Below the pieces are notes generated by a model, which did not search any database, had not been told where the DNA came from, and saw only the letters and a program-made list of their open reading frames with translations. Positions 52,261-60,189 of a stretch of DNA of 64,000 nt are shown here, piece by piece. Location: the NCBI RefSeq assembly GCF_014651135.1, contig NZ_BMWH01000023.1, positions 1-64,000 of the forward strand. The letters are read 5' to 3'. The translations under genes were made by a program, and so were the position numbers. The stretch's first letter is position 1, and every line of letters begins with the position of its first letter. Origin of the DNA: Streptomyces echinoruber (GTDB lineage Bacteria; Actinomycetota; Actinomycetes; Streptomycetales; Streptomycetaceae).

Positions 52261-54177
52261 TCAGGACAGCCGGCGGCAGAGCAGCGCGGCAGGGCCCCCG
52301 GAGCTGCCCACGCGTGTGGTGAACGCGATCCCGGCGGCGTACTCGTCGTCGGCGCACTGGCCCTTGTAGTCGCCGTAGGCGAAGTCACCGCCCGAGGCGG
52401 GGCGGTTGTCCGACCGGTCGAACCAGACGGTCCGGCCCGTGGTGCCGAGGGAGGTGCGGCCGGGGACGCACAGGGCTGCCGACATGCGGCCACCGCGGCG
52501 GCTGTAGCCGATCAGGAAGGAGCCGGAAGGGCACTGCAGCTTCGTGTAGCCGGACGCCCAGTCGCCGCCTTGCGGAACGTGGCGTTCGTCGGTCACGACA
52601 ATCTGGGTGTCCTGTGCGGCACGCAGGTCGCCGGCGGTGACGTCGGTGCACAATCCGCGGCCCGTGGTGTGGCTGAGGCCGATCAGCCTCAGCCCGTCGG
52701 GGCAGGCGGCCTTGTAGGCGCCCTGGTCCCAGTCGCCGTCGGCGCGCACCCGAAGCGACTGGACGTGATCGCCGTGGTCGGTGGTGAGCATGCGCCAGGT
52801 GGGCACGGGGGCGACGGGTCCGGTGCGGGTCGGCGAGGTCATGAGACGGGTCCAGCCCGCCTGGCGCCAGTCGGCCTGGTCCAGAAGACCATGCCGGTGA
52901 CCGTCGGTGTCGTAGCGCAGCAGAGCCCAGTCGTCGTGTCCCTCCCAGCCGACCAGGGGCCAGTAGGCGAAGTCGGCGTCATGGCGGGCGAAGTAGTCGG
53001 TGATCCTGTCGAACCAGGTGCGGGCGGCGCTGTTGGTTTCGTTGGCCCCGATGCCGAACTCGCTGATCCACAAGGGCGCCGTGAAGTGCCGGCCGCTTTC
53101 CTCCGAGACGAAGAAGGCCTGGTCGTGGAGGGCTTGCTCGAGCTCGTCGCGGGTGAGGTCCTGATAGCGGGGGTCGCTGGTCTCACCGACACCGGTGGCT
53201 CCGCTGTGGTGGGGGCCGGTGTAGCCGTAGAAGTGCGCGGAGTAGACCAGCTTGCCGGCGGCCACGAGGGTGTGCGAGAGCGTGCGTGCGGGGGTGAGCG
53301 TCGGGCGGCCGTGCGGGAACCCGTCGACGGGCAGGCCGGTCCAGTTGATCCCCTCGATGACGATGAGCAGGTCGGGGTTGGCTTCGGTGAGGATGCGGTC
53401 CGCGGCGAGCTGGGCGGCTGCGTACCAGTCGTATGCGTCGCCGTCGCCCCAGTCGGGATCGTGCAGAACGTCCCGTCGTACCTCGTTGTACAGATCGGCT
53501 CCGACCACGCGGGGGTTGGAGGCGTAGCGGCGGGCCATGAAGATCCAGTCGTTCACCCACCGCTGGGTGTCCTGGCTGCTGTTCCACCGCTCGTTGCCGT
53601 CGATGCCGCAGCACCAGCGGGAGGTGACGGTGTGGTTGTTGAGTACGACCGCGAAGCCGTCCTGGGTGAGAGCGGCCACCACGGAGTCGAAGACCTGCAG
53701 CGGTGTCCTGCCGCGCAGCTGCGGATTGGCCGTGACCGCGGCGTCCGGCACGGGGGCCGTCGTGTGGATCATCTCGTTGGAGAAGGGCAGCCGGATGCTG
53801 TTGATGCCGAGTGCGTGGAAATCGGCGAGCAGCCGGGCCAGGGGGACGCGGTCCAGACCGAGGGGTATGCCGTGGGAGTTCTGGCCGGCGTGGTGGTGGG
53901 CGGGATCGGCGATGTCGCCGCTTCCGGTCCACGATCCCTGCGCACCGTCCCAGTTGGCCGACTTCAGCCGGAACCGGTTGCCCGCCGCGTCGACGATGTA
54001 CCGGCCCCGGGTCGACAAGGGCGGCTGCCAGGTGTCGGCCTCCGCCGCCGCGCGGGGCTCCGTGGGATTCGTGGGATTCGAGGCGGCAGGAGCGGCAAGC
54101 GCCCCCGGCGCCGTGGCCAGCAGCATCACGGCCGACGCCATGCCTGTCAGGTACTTGACAATACTGGTGATGGGCAT
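52261..54177 (-). CDS. Secreted GH5 glycanase with a three-repeat C-terminal domain
   Basis: A 638-residue exported glycoside hydrolase of the GH5 cellulase type. Signal peptide about 1-28 (YLTGMASAVMLLATAPGALA). Catalytic barrel about 50-420: GINSIRLPFSNEMIH, acid/base glutamate in GADLYNEVRRDV, nucleophile in LWISEFGIGANE. The C-terminal 200 residues hold three related units, each beginning GDW/GDF (GDWDQGAYKAACPDG, GDWASGYTKLQCPSGS, GDFAYGDYKGQCADD) and each with paired cysteines: a threefold repeat suggestive of a carbohydrate-binding trefoil or prism. Beta-glucan or cellulose is the likely substrate. Confidence 0.85.
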   Translation of the reverse strand: MPITSIVKYLTGMASAVMLLATAPGALAAPAASNPTNPTEPRAAAEADTWQPPLSTRGRYIVDAAGNRFRLKSANWDGAQGSWTGSGDIADPAHHHAGQNSHGIPLGLDRVPLARLLADFHALGINSIRLPFSNEMIHTTAPVPDAAVTANPQLRGRTPLQVFDSVVAALTQDGFAVVLNNHTVTSRWCCGIDGNERWNSSQDTQRWVNDWIFMARRYASNPRVVGADLYNEVRRDVLHDPDWGDGDAYDWYAAAQLAADRILTEANPDLLIVIEGINWTGLPVDGFPHGRPTLTPARTLSHTLVAAGKLVYSAHFYGYTGPHHSGATGVGETSDPRYQDLTRDELEQALHDQAFFVSEESGRHFTAPLWISEFGIGANETNSAARTWFDRITDYFARHDADFAYWPLVGWEGHDDWALLRYDTDGHRHGLLDQADWRQAGWTRLMTSPTRTGPVAPVPTWRMLTTDHGDHVQSLRVRADGDWDQGAYKAACPDGLRLIGLSHTTGRGLCTDVTAGDLRAAQDTQIVVTDERHVPQGGDWASGYTKLQCPSGSFLIGYSRRGGRMSAALCVPGRTSLGTTGRTVWFDRSDNRPASGGDFAYGDYKGQCADDEYAAGIAFTTRVGSSGGPAALLCRRLS

Positions 54178-54742
54178 GGGTCCTCTGCAAACAGACGTTG
54201 ACGTGTGGGGGTGACGGGCTGCGCAGGGCACGGCGTTCCTCAGCAGTTGTCGCGCACCCGATCGGCACGGCCGCCCCTGGGCAGTGCCCGTCAGTCTGCG
54301 CGACAACTGTCGTTGTCCCGGAAGCATTTGGCGTGCGGATACTAGCCTTCGCGAGCGAAGGCGTCGACCGCGCGAGACGGAATCCCGCACCGCGTCTTTC
54401 CCAACCGGGCGCGTGAATCGGCAAGTTGGGTCGGCACATGGGCAAATCCCCTGCTGAACAGGGTTTCTCGACCAAGGAGTCCGCGCTCTCCAGAGGCTTC
54501 ACGTGTTTGCCCACCCGTCCACCCGTCCGGCGCCGACGTGTCCGGCCCCGCCCCGCGCTTCCTCGTGCGACGACCGCGGGAACACCGCCGCAGGTTCGGC
54601 GTGTCGGGGGGTGGTTCAAGACCCCCGTGTACCAGGGCTGTTGCCGGATCCCCGGGATCGCCGAGGAAGGAGGTGCCGAGTCCCGCCGGCGCGGGCGAGC
54701 AGCGGAGCGTTGTTGTCAGTGGCGGGTGACAGCATCGGGCGC
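54178..54742. promoter_or_regulatory. Control region with nested inverted repeats upstream of GH5
   Basis: Three symmetries: CAGTTGTCGCGCA (54244-54256) with its exact complement TGCGCGACAACTG (54297-54309); GACAAC-TGTC-GTTGTC (54302-54317) sharing the second arm; and the near-continuous GCCTTCGCGAGCGAAGGC (54345-54362). ACAACTGTCG-type half-sites thus occur repeatedly within 75 bp. The last 380 bp before the SMI1 gene contain no recognised gene. Confidence 0.55.
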
Positions 54743-56701
54743 ATGACGGACACCACGGCATTCGACTGGCGGTCCTTCCTGCTCAGGTGGAGCGGGGAGT
54801 GGGCGGATTCCCTGCCGGACAGCGAGACGCGGAGCGAGGACGACGAGGCCGCGCGACGGGCGCGGTGGCTGGGCTTCCCACCCGCGTCCGAGGAGCGGAT
54901 CGCAGCCATGGAGGAACGCCTCGGCCGACGGATGCCCCCGTCGTACCGGGAGTTCCTCAAGGTCAGCGACGGCTGGCGGCACGCGGGCGGATTCGTGTGG
55001 CTGCTGGCGGGGACCGAGGACGCGCGCTGGCACGACAACGAGTCGGGACTCGCGGACATCTTCGAGGAGTACCTGGACGAGGACGCCGGGCCCGAGGAGC
55101 GGCGGGAGGCGGACGTCTGGCGGCGCGGGCTGCAGCTCGACGTCGAGTCCGACATCACCCACGTCCTGATGGATCCCGGGGACGTGGACGAGGACGGCGA
55201 GTGGGCCGTGTACACGTGGGCGAGCTGGCGGGCCGCGCCACCCGAACGGCACGCGAACTTCCTCGAGTTCATGCGGGACATGTACCGGGAGTTCCACAGC
55301 CTGCGGGCGCACCGGAGCGACGGGGAGCCGGTGTTCGTCAACGACACGACGCGGAAGCTGGACGCCCTGGTGGAGGAGGCCCGGCTGGAGGCGCTGCGCG
55401 GCGACTGGGAACGGGCCTTGAAGACGCTGGACGAGGCCAAGGGGTACGGCCGGCCGCGGGCCGCCGGGCTGGGCGACCAGATACGCCGCCTGCTCGGACA
55501 GACCTACATGGTGTACTTCGACGACCTGGTGACGGACCCGCGGTACGCGCCCGAGCTGCTGCCGCCGCTGGTCGCCGAGCACGCGGCGCACTCCCACCGG
55601 GACGACTCCACGCTGACGTTCCCTCTGCGGGGTGCCGACGGCGACTTGGTGTCCCTGGCGTACGCGACGCTGGAGCAGGTGCGCAACGGCACGTACCGGT
55701 ACACGGCGGCCGGACCGTTCGGGGAGGCGGTCGAGCGGGCGCGGGAGCTGGCGCGGTGGGGAGACACCGACGGAGCATGGCGGACGCTGATGAACGCTCT
55801 GCCCCGGTGGGAACCGCTGGGCCCGGACCACCTGGCGCCGCTGGGGTGGGTGGCCGACCCTCTGCTCGGGCCGCTGCTGACCCCGGAGCGGGGCCGCGAG
55901 CTGCTGTCCACTCCCAGGGGCGGGCAGCGCGGTGAGGCACCGAGGCCGACGGCCGGGCTGGACCCGGGCAACCTGGCGTGGCTCGCGGAGCCGGACCCGG
56001 GCAACAACCGCACGTCCTACCGGTTCGTCCTGGTGGAAGGTGTGGAGCCGGAGGAACTGCCCGGACGCCTCGCGGACGGAGGCGGGGACGGGGCCGTGCT
56101 GAGCGAACCCATGACCTTCTGGGAGGCGCGCCACAGGTCGCTGCGCAACCGGAGGGAGTTCTCGTCCTACGACGACAAAGCCCTCATGGCGGTCGGCCGG
56201 GCCGGCACCCGCTGGAGCTTCGCCTTCGACGGAAACCCCGCCCCGTTCAACCGGCAGCGGTTCGTCTCCCCGGCCGCGGCCGCCGGCGCGGGCACCCGCG
56301 CGGTGGTGGTGTGGAGCGGCCTGCGGGCACGGCACGAAGAGCAGTTCTTCCACCTTTCGGTGGCGCAGGACGGCGACGAGCAGTACGCGTTCACGTACGC
56401 GGACGGAGAGGTCCGGCGGAGCGGGGAGATACCGCGGGCGCTGGACCCGAGCCGGTTCTTCGGCCACCTGGCGGACGGCGCCGAGGCGGAGCGGTCGCTG
56501 CTGGAAGCGGTGGCCGGGGAGTTCGGTGTCCATCTGCCGCGTCACGCGATCGTGCGAGGACGGCTCCACACGTTCACCACCCGCTCCTGGACGCGACCGC
56601 CGAGGAACGGAGAGACGTACGCGGTGATCCGTCTGCGCCGGGTAGCCGGAAACCTCACCGACAACGAGCAGGCAGGAGACGACGGGCCGGGAAACGGCTG
56701 A
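54743..56701 (+). CDS. Large SMI1/KNR4 domain protein
   Basis: A 652-residue cytoplasmic protein. The N-terminal SMI1/KNR4 domain (about 25-180) is recognised by ASEERIAAMEERLGRRMPPSYREFLKVSDGW, FVWLLAGTEDARWHD and DEDGEWAVYTWASWRAAPPERHANFLEFM. The rest is unassigned: a helical repeat-like region (ARLEALRGDWERALKTLDEAKGYGRP) and a beta-rich C-terminal domain (TRWSFAFDGNPAPFNRQRFV, TRAVVVWSGLRARHEEQFFHLS, YAVIRLRRV). SMI1/KNR4 proteins often act as immunity proteins to polymorphic toxins, but no toxin gene is adjacent. ATG at 54743 has a weak ribosome site; GTG at 54719 is possible. Confidence 0.8.
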   Translation: MTDTTAFDWRSFLLRWSGEWADSLPDSETRSEDDEAARRARWLGFPPASEERIAAMEERLGRRMPPSYREFLKVSDGWRHAGGFVWLLAGTEDARWHDNESGLADIFEEYLDEDAGPEERREADVWRRGLQLDVESDITHVLMDPGDVDEDGEWAVYTWASWRAAPPERHANFLEFMRDMYREFHSLRAHRSDGEPVFVNDTTRKLDALVEEARLEALRGDWERALKTLDEAKGYGRPRAAGLGDQIRRLLGQTYMVYFDDLVTDPRYAPELLPPLVAEHAAHSHRDDSTLTFPLRGADGDLVSLAYATLEQVRNGTYRYTAAGPFGEAVERARELARWGDTDGAWRTLMNALPRWEPLGPDHLAPLGWVADPLLGPLLTPERGRELLSTPRGGQRGEAPRPTAGLDPGNLAWLAEPDPGNNRTSYRFVLVEGVEPEELPGRLADGGGDGAVLSEPMTFWEARHRSLRNRREFSSYDDKALMAVGRAGTRWSFAFDGNPAPFNRQRFVSPAAAAGAGTRAVVVWSGLRARHEEQFFHLSVAQDGDEQYAFTYADGEVRRSGEIPRALDPSRFFGHLADGAEAERSLLEAVAGEFGVHLPRHAIVRGRLHTFTTRSWTRPPRNGETYAVIRLRRVAGNLTDNEQAGDDGPGNG

Positions 56702-57160
56702 GGGCTGTCCGCAACCGCCGGCCACGAGCGAGGTGATCTTGTGGTGGCCGGTGTGGTCACGGCATCGGGGCCGTCCTGGACGGTCCCGTTCACCGGGCTG
56801 AGCCCGTGGCGGGAGCGGATGGGCGGGATGCCCCGGACGAGGGGCTGCGGGCCGAGACCGTCGTGGATGCCGGCGGCGGAGATGCCCAGGGACAGGGACA
56901 GGGACAGGGGCAGGGGCAGGGGCAGGCCGTTGCGGTCGGTGATCAGGCGGATCTTCGATCCACTCTTGCCGCGGTCGGTCGGATTCGGTCCGGTCAGCGG
57001 CCCCCTTGTGCCGCCCTCGGGCTGACGGAGTCGATCGCGCACCGCGACCGGTCGGCTCCCCGCGGGCACCGGGCTCGTCGAGGAGGACGCGGTGCAGCCT
57101 CGCCCAGACCCGATCCCGGCTCCACGGCCCGGATGATGATGTCCCTGCCGAGCCGGGGGC
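56702..57160 (-). mobile_element. Second IS5-type transposase remnant
   Basis: Leftward, frames contain RVWARLHRVLLDEPGARGE, then GPLTGPNPTDRGKSGSKIRLITDRNGLPL (the DDE-region motif of IS5 transposases), then GISAAGIHDGLGPQPLVRGIPPIRSR. Between the last two pieces lies a low-complexity insertion of GGGACA/GGGGCA hexamers (56887-56925). N- and C-terminal parts are lacking. It lies exactly where the BrkB-like gene stops making sense. Confidence 0.8.
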
Positions 57161-57164
57161 GAAC

Positions 57165-57391
57165 TTCCCGATGTTGGCCGGCATCGAGTCGGTCGCCGAC
57201 TTGCCGGAGATACCCAGCAGCGACACCAGCACCAGCAGCGCCGGGAACAGCGACAGCACCCCGTCATACGTCAGTGCCGCGGCCCGGTCGGTCAGCTCGT
57301 CGTCCTTGAACTCGCGCAGGCTGCCCCTGAGCGCCTTGGCCCACGCCCCCTTCGGGAGCTTCGTCGGTATATCCGGCGCTGCGCGTTCCAC
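57165..57391 (-). pseudogene. Truncated YihY/BrkB membrane protein gene
   Basis: Only about 75 N-terminal residues remain: ERAAPDIPTKLPKGAWAKAL, REFKDDELTDRAAALTYDGV, LSLFPALLVLVSLLGISGKS, the start of a YihY/BrkB polytopic protein of normally about 300 residues. After GKFAPGSAG the sequence passes into the IS5 relic. No ribosome site is obvious at the ATG at 57391. The neighbouring 57392-57624 holds no recognisable gene. Confidence 0.8.
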
Positions 57392-57624
57392 CTCGGGCTT
57401 TGGCCCGGCTTCTTCCGGCGTCGGCGCCTGATCGCTGCCGTTGTGATGTTTCCGCCCTGGAAGGTGCAGCTTCGTCTACGAGAGCCGAGTAACCCTTGCT
57501 CATGCCCCTCACGCCCGCCGGCGCCACTGTGTACATGCCATGTCGTCCATGCCATCTCCAACCGGCGGGCACGGCTGGTGCTTGATCCACTTCTGTGCGT
57601 GCCCTGATGAGCGCCCCGGATCCG

Positions 57625-58398
57625 TCAGGCGGCTGTCCGGTCCTGGTCGGTCTCCCGGATCTCCTCCGCGCGGTGGGCGGCAGGGTGGGTGATGCGGTGC
57701 ACTGCTGCGGCGAGTGCGCCCCCGACCAGGGGCGCGACCAGGAACAGCCAGAGTTGGGACAGAGCGGCCGAGCCGGCGAAGACAGCCGGTCCCAGGCTGC
57801 GCGCCGGGTTCACCGAGGCGCCCGTGAGGGGAATGCCGACAAGGTTGGCCACCGCGAGCGCCAGACCGATCGAGAGGCCGTCGAAACCGTCCAGTGCGAG
57901 CTTGTCGGTCACGGTCAGGCAGACGAAGACCAGCAGGAAGGTCAGCAGTATCTCGATGACGAATGCGCCGAAGATGTTGATGCCGACACTTGAGCGGGTC
58001 CCGTAGCCGTTGCTGCCGAAGTCTCCCTGGATCCTCACGCCGGGCACCTGCGAGGCGACGAGGAGGAGGAGTGCGGCGCCGGCGATGCTTCCGAGCAGTT
58101 GTGCAACCCAGTATTGGATGGCCGTGTGGGCCGGGATGCGGCGCGAGAGCAGCATGCCGAGGGTGACTGCCGGATTGACGTGGGAACCGGAGATCGGCCC
58201 GAGACCGTAGGCCAGGACCAGCAGGGTGAGGCCGAAAGCGAGCGCGACGCCCAAGGCGCCGATGTACTTCCCGGCGAGGACGACGGAGCCGACTCCGAAC
58301 AGTACGAGTATGAGCGTCCCGAAGAACTCGGCTGCTATCGGATTGGGCTCGGCCTTGGTGGTCCGGGCTGCAGGGGTTTCGACTGCCTTGGCGTCCAT
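57625..58398 (-). CDS. Aquaporin (MIP family)
   Basis: A 257-residue major intrinsic protein with six transmembrane helices and both pore motifs, HVNPAVT and SVNPARS. The N-terminal 20 residues are cytoplasmic; about 50 extra residues between helices 3 and 4 (VPGVRIQGDFGSNGYGTRSS) extend an external loop. NPARS with downstream features resembles AqpZ-like water channels more than glycerol facilitators (which have an Asp after the second NPAR), so water is the likely substrate. AAGGAGG precedes the ATG. Single gene. Confidence 0.93.
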   Translation of the reverse strand: MDAKAVETPAARTTKAEPNPIAAEFFGTLILVLFGVGSVVLAGKYIGALGVALAFGLTLLVLAYGLGPISGSHVNPAVTLGMLLSRRIPAHTAIQYWVAQLLGSIAGAALLLLVASQVPGVRIQGDFGSNGYGTRSSVGINIFGAFVIEILLTFLLVFVCLTVTDKLALDGFDGLSIGLALAVANLVGIPLTGASVNPARSLGPAVFAGSAALSQLWLFLVAPLVGGALAAAVHRITHPAAHRAEEIRETDQDRTAA

Positions 58399-59045
58399 GA
58401 CGCCTCCTTTTTGCTCGTGCCATTCATGCGCACGACGAAGCGCGCCCCGGAACCGGCTGATGCCTTGGGAGTCATCCCGCGATGTCTGGTCGTTCGCACA
58501 GGCAGGCGGACGACCTGACTCAAGGGCCGCTGGTGGGGTTGCGGGCTCCGTCGATGGCGGTCTGTCCGGGCTGACGGGCCTATTCGGTGATCTGTCCGGC
58601 CTGTCCTGGCCTGATCGGCGGTGGTACGCGCGGCCTGTGTTGCGGTGTCTGCATGACCCGACCCTCGCTCACCGCCGGACCATCTGGCGTTATCGAGGGC
58701 CGATGAGGATGCCTCCCTCATCGTCTAACCATGAGATATCGGTCAAAACGTGAGAACTGGACCATGTTGTGGTCTTCAAGTCCCAGCCGGGCAGGGGCGC
58801 CCTGCACGTCGGGCCGACGAATCGCAGGGGCGTTCCGCCGCCGGCGCTGCTCGATTTGCGCGTCACCGGCGGGACCTGACCGGCTTCCTGCACCTCGCGT
58901 TGCCCCTGGTGCTCGTCGTGAGTCCGCGGACGGCAGCGCGTCGGCCGCGGCAGACGCTGCTCGGCGCCCTGGAGGTGCTGGGCTGCGTGCGGCAGACGGG
59001 AACCTGGCCGCTGCCTCCCTCCCGGCCACGGGCGGAGAGCGGCCG
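58399..59045. other. Gap with reduced GC and degenerate fragments
   Basis: No gene is supported. 58715-58775 is unusually AT-rich for this genome (CCATGAGATATCGGTCAAAA region), suggesting foreign or promoter DNA. The rest carries short repeats of GTCCGGCCTGTCCTGGCC type and open frames without recognisable content. Confidence 0.45.
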
Positions 59046-59047
59046 GC

Positions 59048-59885
59048 ACACGCGCCGGGTCGCCGCCGTACGCCATCACTACGACGCGGGCAACAGCCTG
59101 GACGAAGCGATTCTGGGTCCTTCCATAGCGTATTCCTGCGCCTACTGGCCCAGCCCCGCTCACCTGTAGGACCTCGACGGCGCGCAGCGCGCGAAGCTGG
59201 ACGTGATCTGCCGCAAACTCCGGCTGCGGCCGGGGGCGCGACTGCTCGATGTCGGCTGCGGCTGGGGCTCCCTCCTCACGCACGCCGCCGAGCACTACGG
59301 CGTCCGGGCGGTCGGTGTGATCCTCGCCCGCAAGCAGGCCGCCGCGCCCGTCACCGCATCGCACGCGCGGGTCTCACCGGCCTGGTGGAAGTGCTGCTGT
59401 GCGGTTACCGAGAGGTGGACGACGGCCCGTACGACGCCCTTGCGGGCATGGAGGTCACCCGGCGTCTCGGCCGGGGCGAACCGGCATCGTACGGGCGCCG
59501 GCTGCACGCCCTGCTGCGTTCCGGTGGCCTCCTCCCGGCCCACGACGTCTACGCCGCCAAGGCCCACCGGGCACGTCAGGACGAGGCGTTCGTCCACCGC
59601 TACGTCACACCGCGGCTGCGCGTGCGGACCCTGGCCGGAGGTCTCCGGTGTCTGAACGACGCCGGGCTGAAAGTTCTCGCCGCCGAGAACCTGATCGGGC
59701 CTTTCGGCCCCACCTTCCGGGCCTGGCCGGCCAATCCGGAGGCGCACCGGGACCGCGCGGTCGCCGCGGAAGGCGCCCGTGCCTGGCAGTTCTTCCTCGC
59801 CGACGGGGCCCTCGCCTGTGAACGCCACTGGACGGGAGCGGCCCGGATCGTCGCGACACGCCTCCCCCGTCCACGGGCCGCTGCG
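59048..59885 (+). pseudogene. Cyclopropane-fatty-acyl-phospholipid synthase, broken
   Basis: Clear but interrupted pieces of a CFA synthase: AAVRHHYDAGNSLDEAILGP, YSCAYWPSP, an in-frame TAG at 59167, then AQRAKLDVICRKLRLRPGARLLDVGCGWGSLLTHAAEHYG (SAM site), a frame change near 59350, then GLVEVLLCGYREVDDGPYDA, HALLRSGGLLPAHDV, VHRYVTPRLRVRTLAGGL and AWQFFLADGALACERH. The first third of the protein is missing. At least one stop and one indel make it inactive. Confidence 0.88.
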
Positions 59886-60189
59886 TCCTGGTGGACCGGC
59901 TCGGTTCGGGTGGCGTGCGGGGCGTCCTCCCGGCGCGCGCCCGCGGGAGGGCAGGCCGCGGCCGAGGCACAGCACACGCACCTCGCCGGCCCTCCCCCTC
60001 CCCCGCCTGGTGCGACGGCATGGGCCGTCGTACCGGCGCGCTCTTCGGCAGGGCACCTGCGACGGCTCCCTTTCCACGGCCGGCGGCGGGGAGCAGCGGC
60101 CCACCCGGTTCTCCGACGGGCCGGTCAGGGGCCCGTCGGGAGCCGAGGGGAGAGGACGGGCCCGGACAGGTCCGTGTCTGACGGCGCCG
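59886..60189. other. Short gap after the CFA relic
   Basis: No gene or signal is recognised; Pro/Arg-rich open frames only. It must contain whatever ends leftward transcription from the oxidoreductase gene; CGGGCCGGTCAGGGGCCCG near 60116 is a weak hairpin. Confidence 0.35.
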
